This document shows, piece by piece, positions 52,968 through 61,845 of a DNA stretch of 64,000 nt; within the stretch, counting starts at the first letter, position 1; each line of letters begins with the position of its first letter. The position numbers were made by a program, and so were the translations under genes. The notes beneath the pieces were generated by a model that was not told where the DNA came from, searched no databases, and saw nothing but the letters and a program-made list of their open reading frames with translations. Source of the stretch: Streptomyces sp. NBRC 110028 (GTDB lineage: Bacteria; Actinomycetota; Actinomycetes; Streptomycetales; Streptomycetaceae); NCBI RefSeq assembly GCF_001417735.1, contig NZ_BBUZ01000025.1, positions 310,001 to 374,000 on the forward strand. Reading direction: 5' to 3'.

Positions 52968-54212
52968 TCACGACGCCCATGTGACCGGCAGTTCGTAGAC
53001 GCCGTACACCAGGGCGTCGTGCTTGAACGGCAGCTGGTCGACGCCGGTCGCCAGCCGCAGGGTGGGGATGCGGCGGTAGAGCGTGCCGTAGACGACCTGC
53101 AACTCCATGCGGGCGAGCGGCTGGCCCAGGCACTGGTGGACGCCGAAGCCGAACGCCATGTGGCGGCGGGCGTCGCGACCGATGTCCAGCCGGTCGGGGT
53201 CGGGGAAGACCTCCGCGTCCCGGTTGCCGGTGCTGGTGTAGACGATGATGCCGTCCCCGGCCCGGATGGTCTCGCCGCCGATCTCGATGTCCTCCAGCGC
53301 GACCCGGCCGCGCCCGTTGTGCACGATGGTCAGGTAGCGCAGCAGCTCCTCGACCGCCTTGGCGACGACCTTCGGATCGTCGGTCTCCCGCAGGACGGCG
53401 AGCTGGTCGGGGTGCTCCAGCAGCGCGAGGGTGCCGAGGGCGATCATGTTGGCCGTGGTCTCATGGCCGGCGACCAGCAGCAGGAAGCCCATGGAGGCGG
53501 CGTCGCGCCGGGTCAGCTCACCGGACCTGACCCGGGTGGCCAGCTCGGAGAGCATGTCGTCGGCGGGCTCGGCGAGTTTGACCCCGATCAACTCGTCCAG
53601 ATAGTCGGTCAGCGCGTCGCTGGCGGCGATCACCTCCTCGGCCGACGAGCGATAGTTGATCATGAGCGAGCTCTTCTCCTGGAAGAACTCGTGATCCTCG
53701 TACGGCACGCCCAGGAGCGTGCAGATCACCAGGGACGGCAGCGGCAGCGCGAGCGAGCGCACCAGATCGGCCGGGGTGGGCCCGGCCAGCATCGCGTCGA
53801 TCAGATCATCGGTGATCTTCTGGATGGCGGGCCGCATCGCCTCGATCCGCTTGATGGCGAACGGGGCGGTGACCATGCGGCGGATCCGCGCGTGCTCGGG
53901 ATCGTCCATGGCGATGAACGAACGTTGCCGCGGGGCGTTCTGACGGAAGCCCGCGTTCGGGTGCGGGAAGCCGGGCCGTATGGCCTCGGAGCTGACGCGC
54001 GGGTCGGCGAGCAGGGCGCGCCCGTCGGCGTACCCGGTCACCAGCCACGGGGTGCTGCCGTCCCACATCCGCACCTTGGCGACCGGCCGTTCGGCGTGCA
54101 TCGCCTGCGCGGTCGGCGGCGGGTCGAAGGGGCAGCCGGATGCCCGCGGCATCGGATACGCCGGAATCGGTTCTTCCGACGGGGTCGTGATCTCTGCCAG
54201 CGTCTCGGTCAT
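52968..54212 (-). CDS. Cytochrome P450 (CYP105-like)
   Basis: 414 residues from ATG 54212 (GAGGAGAG SD). I-helix motif LLLVAGHETTANMIALG near residue 243, EELLRYLTIVHNGRGR near 286 (ExxR), and the heme-binding loop AFGFGVHQCLGQPLARME near 351, with Cys ligand. Sequence type resembles CYP105 and relatives that oxidise small molecules. Ferredoxin and reductase are co-transcribed downstream, so the whole electron chain is encoded here. Substrate unknown. Confidence 0.93.
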   Translation of the reverse strand: MTETLAEITTPSEEPIPAYPMPRASGCPFDPPPTAQAMHAERPVAKVRMWDGSTPWLVTGYADGRALLADPRVSSEAIRPGFPHPNAGFRQNAPRQRSFIAMDDPEHARIRRMVTAPFAIKRIEAMRPAIQKITDDLIDAMLAGPTPADLVRSLALPLPSLVICTLLGVPYEDHEFFQEKSSLMINYRSSAEEVIAASDALTDYLDELIGVKLAEPADDMLSELATRVRSGELTRRDAASMGFLLLVAGHETTANMIALGTLALLEHPDQLAVLRETDDPKVVAKAVEELLRYLTIVHNGRGRVALEDIEIGGETIRAGDGIIVYTSTGNRDAEVFPDPDRLDIGRDARRHMAFGFGVHQCLGQPLARMELQVVYGTLYRRIPTLRLATGVDQLPFKHDALVYGVYELPVTWAS

Positions 54213-54312
54213 GTCTCTCCTCGGGTGGGGGATTTCGACAGGAGCGGAGCGTGAACCTTTGTGTACCGGGGACGTGATGACCAGCGAACCTCCCCGACCT
54301 GACGCCGCCCGG

Positions 54313-55071
54313 TCAGTTACCTGACGAAACGCTGACTGTGGGCAAGGCCACAGTGACCGTCGTACCGTGGCCGGGCGTGCTGCTCACGGTCACCTCGCCG
54401 CCGTGCCGTTCGACCACCCGCCGCACGATGGTGAGCCCGAGGCCGCCACCCGTCTCGCCGCCGTCGTTCTCGCGGTACGGCGTGGTCAGCCGGGCGATCG
54501 CCCGCGGATCCATGCCCGCTCCCCGGTCGCCGACCGACAGCTCCACCCGCGGCTCTTCGCCGGGCCCGCTCACCGGCCCGCGTACGGACACTGTCACCGG
54601 GGAGCCCGCGGGGGTGTGCTGGAGCGCGTTGCCCAGCAGATTGCGCACCGCGTGCCGCAGCATCCGGTAGTCGGCGACGAGAGCCGTCCGGCCGGAGTTC
54701 TCGCGGGTGATGGGGCGTTCGGGATCGAGCAGTCCCAGGTCCGCGACCGCCTCGTCGGCCACGTCCCGCAGATCCATCGGCTCCAGGGGCGACGGCCGCT
54801 CCCAGGAGGCGTCCGAACGGGGAAACACCCGCTGGGTCGCCTCATACATGTGGTCGGCCTCTTCCTGGATGCGCCGCAGGGCGCGCACCATCAGCGCGGG
54901 GTCGTCGCTGAGCCCCTGGAGCGGGAGTTCGGCCCAGCCGCGGATGGTCGTCAGCGAGGTGCGCAGCTCGTGCAGCAGCACCTCCACCAGTTGCCGGTGC
55001 TCGTCGCCCAGTCCGTCGTCCAGTCCGTCGCCCATGCCGTCTTTCATGCCGTCTTTCATGCCGTCCTTCAT
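54313..55071 (-). CDS. Soluble sensor histidine kinase
   Basis: 252 residues from ATG 55071, overlapping the response-regulator stop by 4 nt. The N-terminus is an oddly repeated (MKDG)x3 run followed by related units, encoded by ~12-bp tandem repeats, in place of a sensor or membrane domain. HisKA: VEVLLHELRTSLTTIRGW near residue 29 (H box). HATPase: LRHAVRNLLGNALQHTPAGS near 140 (N box), VGDRGAGMDPRAIARL near 182, GGGLGLTIVRRVVERHGGEV near 213. Input must come from a partner or from its own cytosolic region. Confidence 0.9.
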   Translation of the reverse strand: MKDGMKDGMKDGMGDGLDDGLGDEHRQLVEVLLHELRTSLTTIRGWAELPLQGLSDDPALMVRALRRIQEEADHMYEATQRVFPRSDASWERPSPLEPMDLRDVADEAVADLGLLDPERPITRENSGRTALVADYRMLRHAVRNLLGNALQHTPAGSPVTVSVRGPVSGPGEEPRVELSVGDRGAGMDPRAIARLTTPYRENDGGETGGGLGLTIVRRVVERHGGEVTVSSTPGHGTTVTVALPTVSVSSGN

Positions 55072-55805
55072 ACGGCGGCGAGTCGACCGAGCCAATAGCC
55101 GAAGCCGCGACGGGTGTGGATCAGCGCCGGACCGTCCTCGTCGACCTTGTGCCGCAGCCGGGAGATCAGCTTCTCGATGGCGTTGTCCCCGTAACTCCGG
55201 TGGTCCTTGAACCACAGGTGCTCGCCGATCTGCTCCTTGGACACCACCCGCCCGGCGTTGACCAGCAGATAGCGCAACAGCCGGTACTCGGCGGGCGTCA
55301 GCTCCAGCGTCCGGCGTCCCCGCCGGGCCTGCCGGGTAGTATCGTCCAGCACCAGGTCCGCGTACCGCGGCGGCGCCTCCTCCCGTGCCCTCCGCCGCCG
55401 CCCGCGCAGCAGCACCTGCACCCGGGCCAGCACCTCGGCGATCCGGAACGGCTTGGTCACGTAGTCGTTCCCGCCGATACCGAGCCCGGTGACCAGCGAA
55501 TCCAGCGAGTCGCGGGCGGTGAGGAAGAGCACGGGCGGATGGTCCTCGTCGGCGGCCACCATCCGCCGGCACACCGTGAACCCGTCCAGATCGGGCAGCA
55601 TCACATCCAGGATCACCAGATCCGGCCGCTCCCGCCCCACCCGGTCCAGCGCCTCGCCCCCGGTGGCCGCCGTGCCGACCTGATACCCGGCCAGTTCCAG
55701 GGTGGTCGAGAGCAGTTCGGCGATCCTGGACTCATCGTCTACGACCAGAATGCGCTGCCCGTCCCCGCGGGCGGGCCCCGGCTTCTCGCTGACACTCCCG
55801 TACAC
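55068..55805 (-). CDS. OmpR/PhoB-family response regulator
   Basis: 245 residues. Receiver: RILVVDDESRIAELLSTTLE near residue 18 and LVILDVMLPDLDGFTVCRRM near 62 (phospho-Asp), FLTARDSLDSLVTGLGIGGN, YVTKPFRIAEVLARV (Lys). DNA-binding winged helix: LTPAEYRLLRYLLVNAGRVV near 168, DHRSYGDNAIEKLISRLRHK, IHTRRGFGYWL. Translationally coupled to the soluble kinase. It probably controls envelope or stress genes; the target is not visible here. Confidence 0.93.
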   Translation of the reverse strand: MYGSVSEKPGPARGDGQRILVVDDESRIAELLSTTLELAGYQVGTAATGGEALDRVGRERPDLVILDVMLPDLDGFTVCRRMVAADEDHPPVLFLTARDSLDSLVTGLGIGGNDYVTKPFRIAEVLARVQVLLRGRRRRAREEAPPRYADLVLDDTTRQARRGRRTLELTPAEYRLLRYLLVNAGRVVSKEQIGEHLWFKDHRSYGDNAIEKLISRLRHKVDEDGPALIHTRRGFGYWLGRLAAV

Positions 55806-55814
55806 AAGCCGACC

Positions 55815-56087
55815 CTAGATGAGCCGCCCCTTCCCCGGCACCAGGGCCCTGACCCCCACCGATGAGTTCAGGACAGGCCGGTGGCCCTCCGCCGTCACCG
55901 GGCGTTCGGATCCCCGGGCTCGCCGAGGAAGGCGGCGAGGCCGGGCGCACGAGACGTCGAGACCCTGGGCGTGCAGGGCGGCGACCATCCACTCGCTGAA
56001 GGGCAGGGCCTCGGACATCATTTGGCGCCGGGTCACGGACAGGGCCGGCGCGAGCCACGGGTGGTGGTGTAACAAGTCCCGGAGCAC
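55815..56087 (-). pseudogene. TetR-family regulator C-terminal fragment
   Basis: From GTG 56087 the frame reads LRDLLHHHPWLAPALSVTRR, QMMSEALPFSEWMVAALHAQ, GLDVS, which resembles the ligand-binding half of TetR regulators (helices alpha6-7). There is no HTH and the end degenerates into low-complexity residues. Relic. Confidence 0.55.
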
Positions 56088-56089
56088 CG

Positions 56090-56485
56090 GGCCGCGAGCT
56101 CGATCTGGGCGCGCCAGCCGTCCGACGGACCGGCGGGCAACTCGGTGAACACCTTGCCGGGCTGCGCACCTTCACCGACTCGCTCCAGTACGCCTAACGC
56201 TGCGACGTGAGTACCGCAGACGCGACCACCCGGCCGTCCGGGATTGGTGCGTTGCGGCTGGGGCCGACGGCCTTCGAGGCTTTTAGGCAGCCACCACGGG
56301 GCGAGGCTCTAAAAACAGGGGGCCAATCGGTCGCAAACGCGGGCAGGATCACAGACCCGCCCGATTCGCCGGGCCGGCGTAAGGCTCCCCGTTCTCTCGC
56401 CCCGTGGCAGCTCCCGCCCCAAAGCCGCTACGGCTGGCGGCGTGCCCAAAGCGCGCCACTGAAGGAAACTCGGCCACGCGCTCTG
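56090..56485. other. Gap with no gene recognised
   Basis: About 400 bp. A short plus-strand tail near 56140-56196 (GGQLGEHLAGLRTFTDSLQY) could be another gene end, but it is too short to assign. Nothing else seen. Confidence 0.35.
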
Positions 56486-57684
56486 TCAAAGAGTGAACGG
56501 ATCCTCATCAAGCTTTTCTCCCAGATGCTCAAGGGTATCCGTAAGGCTCGGAGGTGCGCCGTTCAGTCTTTCGCGCTGCTCGGCAACGCGCCCGATGATG
56601 CGGAGCGTTCGGCCCGATGAGATTCCGGGGGTGGCGGTAACCAAGGACCGGGCTACGTCTTCAGCCTCGCGCCATGCGTTGACGTCCAGTAGGCATTGCG
56701 TGAGTCGCGCGACGCGTTCGCTTGAGTAGCCGGTGGTGACGTCACGTCCTGGTTCTACGGACTGTAGGAGTAGCTCGATCGCATTCTCTGTGTCGCCTGC
56801 GATGTGGAGCGTGTGCCCCCACTGGCGGTCGATCTCTCCGCCGAGTCACCCGCCATACCTCCTCCGGTTCGCCAACGTCGTTACCGTCCTCGATGAGCGA
56901 TCGGGCACGTTCCAGCGACTCGATGGCATCCGACGTACGTCCAGTGCCGACGAGCCCCTTGGCTTCACGGATGCGGAACATCGCCTCGACGCGCGCAGAC
57001 ATCCGCCTGCGGTTGAGTACCGACCGGGCGATGGACAGAGCCTCTTGATTCCGTCCGCGCCATTCACTGTGCATCGCCATGTTTTGCAACGTCGGCAATT
57101 CAATGGAGCGATCCCCTGAGAGTTTCGCGAGGAACAGTGCCTCATAGTTGAAACGCTGAGCCGCATCGTCTCTTTCCGCGTCCCCAAGAGCCCAGCCAGC
57201 GACTTCGGCAAGTTCTGCGGCAGCCGATTGAATGTCGCGCTCATTGTCGAAGCTCGTAGTCTCCGTCGCCAAGCCGCCGATGTACGACCTTGAACGCGCG
57301 GCCTGCGGGCTCGGCGATGGACACACCGCTGAGTTCGTTGTCCAGGACGACCAGCCGACGGGAATTCTCTCGGATGGCTTCCGCGAAGTCAGCTCCCCGT
57401 GCCTCGTTGAGATTGAGTATCCGCTCAGTGATGGCTGTTGCTTTCGTAGCCTTTGGCGGGACTGTTGGCGCTGCAACGTGTGCCGCTTGTTCGACGAGTT
57501 CCCCGCCTGCCTTGAGCAGCTTGTCCAACCCCGTGACCAGTGGCAGCGACGGCTGCTGTTTTCCGGAGAGAGCGCGCGACAGATGGGCATGGTCGTAGTT
57601 CAGGCACCGGGCGACCGCCCGGACGCTCATGCCTTGATCGCGAAGCAGGTCGCGGACTCTCTGGCCGAACTCCCCGCTGTTCAT
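56486..57684 (-). pseudogene. XRE-TPR regulator with two frameshifts
   Basis: From ATG 57684 the HTH is intact (FGQRVRDLLRDQGMSVRAVA, CLNYDHAHLSRALSGKQQPS) to YELRQ at ~57241, where the frame shifts. The protein continues in a second frame (RDIQSAAAELAEVAGWALGD, AQRFNYEALFLAKLSGDRSI, AMFRIREAKGLVGTGRTSDA) until ~56850, then a third frame gives RQWGHTLHIAGDTENAIELL, TTGYSSERVARLTQCLLDVN and ends PFTL at 56486. Together ~399 residues match a normal XRE-TPR regulator. Two independent frameshifts argue for true decay. Confidence 0.8.
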
Positions 57685-58345
57685 GGTGACCAGGGTACGG
57701 ACTGTCACCGCGCAGTCACCGGACAGTCACCACCCACGACTGCACCGGCGCGGTTGTCTTTACGTACGTCAGGACCCCCGCGACAGGGCGAACTGTCCGG
57801 GGGCGTGGTCAACGCTGCATAGGAGCGCCGACGTGGAAGAGAAGAGGTCCCCCGAGCCACCGGCGACATGGCCTGTCCAAAGCCCCGCTACCGTAATGCC
57901 GTCGCGGCGCCGGCGCCGGTGCGAGCGGGTCAGCGGACGGCGACGGGACGGGGAAGCGGTCAGGACGCGGATGCCCGGCGGGTGGCCCGGTCGGGTCGGG
58001 GCGCAAGGTGACCAGCGTGCGGTGGTGCTGGGAGATTTGGTGCGCACTGCGGACGACGGGTGTGGGGTCGACGACGGCGTGGGCGACAAGCCTCAATGGC
58101 GAGGCCGCCGCGGAGGCGAGGAGTGGCGGACCCTCCCTTGGTGAGCTCAGCACCCTGCCCGCAGAGCTCACGTTGTTGGCTGTGCGGGTGTCCGACGGTG
58201 CGTCGGGACGTGATGGGGCCGGTTCCCCGGCCTGGTGTTCAGGCCGGCTGTACTTCCGGTTTCTGCTCAGCCAACTCGCGCCAACAGGATCAACCAGAAG
58301 ATCGTCCCACCCGGTCGGCCAACGTGACAGTGTCCGCCGTCGGGC
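57685..58345. other. 661-bp gap with no gene recognised
   Basis: Long antisense frames of the flanking genes are open but have poor composition. No SD-start pair or family motif was found. It may hold the promoters of the divergent or neighbouring genes. Confidence 0.4.
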
Positions 58346-59044
58346 TCAGGCCGCCGGCGGTATCCGCCGGATCCGCTGGTGGTCACCGGCCACCGGCGGA
58401 TCCGGCTCCTCCTGGAGCAGTCCGAACTCGATCGCCCTGCGCGTCAGGTCGGCCTTGTTGCCCACGTTGAGCTTGCTCCTGATGCGCTTGACGTACGTGC
58501 TGATGGTTGCCTCGGTCAGGTCCATGCGCCGGGCGATCTGGCCGTGGGTGAACCCGGCGGCGAGCCAGCGCAGAGTCTCGACCTCCCGGCGCGCGAGCGC
58601 CGGCGGGGCCACGGCGGGCGGCTTGCGTAATTCGTCGCGCAGGCCCGTCGCGAGCTGTGCCGCGATGTGGATCCCGCCGTGGGCCACCGTGTCCACCGCG
58701 CGCAGCAGCTCGTCTTCTTCGGTGTGCTCGGCGACGCAGCCATGGGCACCGGATCGGAGGGCGAGTGCCACAAGCCCCGGGTCGGCGGGCCTGGTGACCA
58801 GCAGTACCCGCCCGCAGTCGGTCAGGTCGCCGATCGTCTCGTCGAGGGGCTTCGCCGCGTGCGGAGACGGCCCGAAGAGGATCACGTCGGCCTGCGTCCC
58901 CGGCTGCTCGATCTGCGAGGGCTCCGCCACCACGGCGACGAGGTTCAGCCGCGGTTGGCCGGAGATCAGGCTTTCCAGTCCACGACGCAAAAGGCTGTGA
59001 TACTCGACGATCGCGATAAGGGACATTCGGGGCACCGTACTCAC
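58346..59044 (-). CDS. Atypical LuxR-family regulator with degenerate receiver
   Basis: 232 residues. C-terminal LuxR HTH intact: ALARREVETLRWLAAGFTHG, RMDLTEATISTYVKRIRSKL, NVGNKADLTRRAIEFGLL. The N-terminus has the receiver fold (IAIVEYHSLLRRGLESLISG, ALRSGAHGCVAEHTEEDELL), but the position of the phospho-Asp reads DVILFGPSPHA in place of a D-x-x-x-P motif, and early acidic residues are lost. It is probably an aspartate-less regulator not controlled by phosphorylation. Divergent from the E1-E2 operon, which it may control. Confidence 0.82.
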   Translation of the reverse strand: MSTVPRMSLIAIVEYHSLLRRGLESLISGQPRLNLVAVVAEPSQIEQPGTQADVILFGPSPHAAKPLDETIGDLTDCGRVLLVTRPADPGLVALALRSGAHGCVAEHTEEDELLRAVDTVAHGGIHIAAQLATGLRDELRKPPAVAPPALARREVETLRWLAAGFTHGQIARRMDLTEATISTYVKRIRSKLNVGNKADLTRRAIEFGLLQEEPDPPVAGDHQRIRRIPPAA

Positions 59045-59660
59045 ATGTGTTTAGTGATGGCGAAGGTATGCGAGTAACCGTCACCTGCTCCTGCGGTGGC
59101 GGCTTCGCCGCTTGAACGGGGTAGGCGGCCAAATGGTTCATCATCTCTGCCGAGGAGATCTGTCCGTGTGCTCGGCGCAGGGAGCTCTATGTCCTTTCTG
59201 TCGCACCTGCTATTGAATGTCCGAGTGTGTTCCGGGTGTTTAAACGCGATGTTTCCTGTGCTGTCGCCCGCAGGCGTTCAGCACGTCGCCGCCGCTGTGG
59301 TTCGGGTGCCTATATCGGTCCGGTGATTCTTCCGGCGTTTATGCCACTTGTGTGCCGAGGGTCGAGGTGCACGCGCACTGCAGAAAGTGCTCCGTGGCAA
59401 GCGCGTAGGCGTCAGTATCCACCTCGGATAACTCCTGTTCAAGCACCCCGGACGTCCCTTTTCGGGGGCGCTCGGAAGCGTTGACACTTTCACAGGTGGC
59501 TTTGCACGATGTGCGCATGAATCGGAAGGCGAGACTTCGCCATTCTCCGGCGTGTGCTGAAGTCCAAGGCCGACCGGCCAGCCCTGATTGGGGCGCCGCT
59601 GCTTCACCGCGGCTCTGTGAGAGCTCTATGGCGTCCATTCATACCATTGGGAGACAGGTC
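59045..59660. other. Gap of ~616 bp, lower GC, promoter region of the E1-E2 operon
   Basis: No gene is supported. The stretch is comparatively AT-rich (e.g. around 59200-59350 and 59420-59560), which suits divergent promoters for the LuxR gene and the E1-E2 operon or traces of transferred DNA. Confidence 0.4.
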
Positions 59661-59810
59661 ATGGGCACTTTTCTGCGTCATCATTATATGTCGCAAGATG
59701 TCGGTTTCGCGGTTCCTGGTATTGGCATCCCGTCTCCCGCGCGCCCGCATCCGCAGGTCGAGCAAGCCGGTGCCCAAGCGATGGCATGGGCACGGGAGGC
59801 GGCCCTGTGA
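59661..59810 (+). pseudogene. N-terminal stub of a terpene synthase
   Basis: From ATG 59661 (GGGAG SD) the frame gives MGTFLRHHYMSQDVGFAVPG, then IGIPSPARPHPQVEQAGAQ, AMAWAREAAL, and stops. This is the start of a class I terpene cyclase (family-typical 'FxxPxxxRxxPxxxxAxxxxxxWxR' run) before the catalytic core. The stop TGA overlaps the GTG of E1alpha, so translation of the stub would couple to E1alpha. The catalytic Asp-rich motif is absent. Confidence 0.65.
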
Positions 59811-60835
59811 CATCGGCAGAAATCATCGAGGGCAAGTTCCCTGAGGAGGCGACTGCGGCCAGCGCAGCACACCGTCTCATCGGTGGCAGCACCACTGCGA
59901 CGGAGACCACGGCACCCCCGTCCGGGGCAGGCGCGGAGCCCCTGTCGCGGCTACCGGACGAGGACCTCGACACCCTGCTGATGATCCGTCACTTCGAACT
60001 GGCCGTGCTGGAACTGTTCTCGCAGGGTCTGCTGCACGGCACCACGCACACCTGCCTCGGGCAGGAGTACATTCCCGTCGCGCTCTACGCACTGCTGGAC
60101 GAGGGCGACTACGTCTTCAGCAACCACCGCGGGCACGGCCACTACCTGGCCCGCTTCCGGGACCCGCACGGCCTGCTGGCGGAGATCATGGGGCGCGAGG
60201 GCGCCGTGTGCCACGGGGTGGGCGGCAGCCAGCACATCTACCGCGACCGCTACCTGTCCACCGGCGTACAGGGCGAGAGCCTGCCGGTGGCCGCGGGTGT
60301 CGCCCTGCACCTGCGCCGGGCCGAGCCCGGACGGATCGCGGTGGTGCACATCGGCGACGGCACGTGGGGCGAAGGCGCGGTGTACGAGGCGCTCAACATG
60401 GCCCAGTTGTGGGGGCTGCCCCTGCTGGTCGTGGTCGAGAACAACAAGATCGCCCAGTCCACTCCGACCGAGCGGCAGATGGCCGGCACCATCCAGGCGC
60501 GCGCGGCGGCCTTCGGCATCCGGCACCACCACGTCACCTCTCATGATGTCGCCCGGGTGCGCCGGGAGTTGTCCGGCGCGATCGACGACATCCGCACCCA
60601 ACACCAGCCCTTGGTGGTGGAGTTCAGCACGAACCGCGTGGGCCCACACAGCAAGGGAGACGACTCCCGCCCCGCCGAGGTGATACGGCACGCGGCCGCG
60701 CTCGACTGGTACCACCGGTACGAGGAGCAGCACCCGGAGCATTTCGCCGTGGCGGACCGGATCCAGCGACAGGCGATCGCCGAGGCCGTGCGCGAGGTCC
60801 AGGCCCGCCCCGCGTCCCGTTGGGAGCACTCATGA
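59807..60835 (+). CDS. TPP-dependent 2-oxoacid dehydrogenase E1 alpha subunit
   Basis: 342 residues from GTG 59807, following GGGAGG. A ~55-residue Ala/Thr-rich N-terminus precedes the E1 fold: TLLMIRHFELAVLELFSQGL near residue 58, GTTHTCLGQEYIPVALYAL near 79, YVFSNHRGHGHYLARF, and the TPP motif VVHIGDGTWGEGAVYEALN near 182 to VVVENNKIAQST near 212 (GDG...N). It is coupled to E1beta by a 4-nt overlap. Substrate could be pyruvate, acetoin or a branched 2-oxoacid; no diagnostic residues were read. Confidence 0.88.
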   Translation: MTSAEIIEGKFPEEATAASAAHRLIGGSTTATETTAPPSGAGAEPLSRLPDEDLDTLLMIRHFELAVLELFSQGLLHGTTHTCLGQEYIPVALYALLDEGDYVFSNHRGHGHYLARFRDPHGLLAEIMGREGAVCHGVGGSQHIYRDRYLSTGVQGESLPVAAGVALHLRRAEPGRIAVVHIGDGTWGEGAVYEALNMAQLWGLPLLVVVENNKIAQSTPTERQMAGTIQARAAAFGIRHHHVTSHDVARVRRELSGAIDDIRTQHQPLVVEFSTNRVGPHSKGDDSRPAEVIRHAAALDWYHRYEEQHPEHFAVADRIQRQAIAEAVREVQARPASRWEHS

Positions 60836-61845
60836 CCAGGCCGGAGCGGGTGATCGGCAACCTCAACCGGTCCCTGCACACGCTCCTCGACAACGATCCC
60901 CGCGCCTACGCCATTGGCGAGGACATCGCCGACCCGTACGGCGGCGCCTTCAAGGCCACCCGGGGCCTGTCGGACCGCCACCCGGAACGGGTGATCTCCT
61001 CGCCGATCAGCGAGGGCGGCATCGTGGGCGTCGCCGCCGGGCTCGCCCTGGCCGGCAACCACCCGGTCGTGGAAATGATGTTCTCCGACTTCGCCGCCCT
61101 CGCCTTCGACCAACTCCTGAACTTCGCCAGCAAGTCCGTGTCGATGTACGGCCGCACCGTTCCGATGAGCATGGTGGTCCGCTGCCCCACCGGCGGCAAC
61201 CGGGGCTACGGGCCGACCCACAGCCAGAGCCTGCAGAAGCACTTCATCGGCATCCCCGCGCTCAGCCTGCACGAGATATCGCCGTTCCACGACAACGCGG
61301 ACGTCCTCACCACCATGCTCTCCCGCGAGCAGCCGTGCGTGCTGTTCGAGGACAAGACGCTCTACACCCGCACGATGCACCAGGGCGGGGTCGTCGACGA
61401 CCTCTTCCGGTACGAGCTGCTCGACGACCCGAGCCGGACCGCGCGCGTGTTCCCCGTGGACTGCGCTGACCCGGACTGGATCATCCTGGCCCCAGGGGGC
61501 CTGGTCGAGCGAGCCGTCGCCGCCATGCGCACCCTGCTGCTGGAGGAGGAAATCACCTGCGAACTCCTGGTGCCCTCCCGGCTCTACCCGTTCACCGTCG
61601 AACCGCTGCTCGCGACGTTGTCCCGCGCCCGCCGCATCTGTGTCGCAGAGGACAGCGCGGCAGACGGCACCTGGGGCGAAATGCTCGCCCAGCAGCTGCA
61701 TGAGCACCTGTGGCGACGGCTGGCCCGCCCCGTACTGCTGCTCAGTGCCCAACCGAGCGTCATCCCCACCGCCGCCCACCTGGAGCACACCGTCCTGCTC
61801 CAGGCGACCGCACTTCACGGTGCCCTCACGGAGGCTTCCCAGTGA
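60832..61845 (+). CDS. 2-oxoacid dehydrogenase E1 beta subunit
   Basis: 337 residues from ATG 60832 (ATGA overlap with E1alpha). Transketolase pyrimidine domain: YAIGEDIADPYGGAFKATRG near residue 26, VISSPISEGGIVGVAAGLAL near 54, EMMFSDFAALAFDQLLNFAS near 82. C-terminal domain: LEEEITCELLVPSRLYPFTV near 235 and ICVAEDSAADGTWGEMLAQQ near 267. Forms the alpha2beta2 E1 with the preceding product. Overlaps the E2 gene by 4 nt. Confidence 0.9.
   Translation: MTRPERVIGNLNRSLHTLLDNDPRAYAIGEDIADPYGGAFKATRGLSDRHPERVISSPISEGGIVGVAAGLALAGNHPVVEMMFSDFAALAFDQLLNFASKSVSMYGRTVPMSMVVRCPTGGNRGYGPTHSQSLQKHFIGIPALSLHEISPFHDNADVLTTMLSREQPCVLFEDKTLYTRTMHQGGVVDDLFRYELLDDPSRTARVFPVDCADPDWIILAPGGLVERAVAAMRTLLLEEEITCELLVPSRLYPFTVEPLLATLSRARRICVAEDSAADGTWGEMLAQQLHEHLWRRLARPVLLLSAQPSVIPTAAHLEHTVLLQATALHGALTEASQ

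Noticed and set aside
57685..58345. Several 100-160-codon frames in both directions
   Set aside because: None has an SD, natural composition or recognisable motif.
58008..59000. 330-codon plus-strand frame over the LuxR gene
   Set aside because: Antisense shadow with Arg/Ser-rich composition and no SD.
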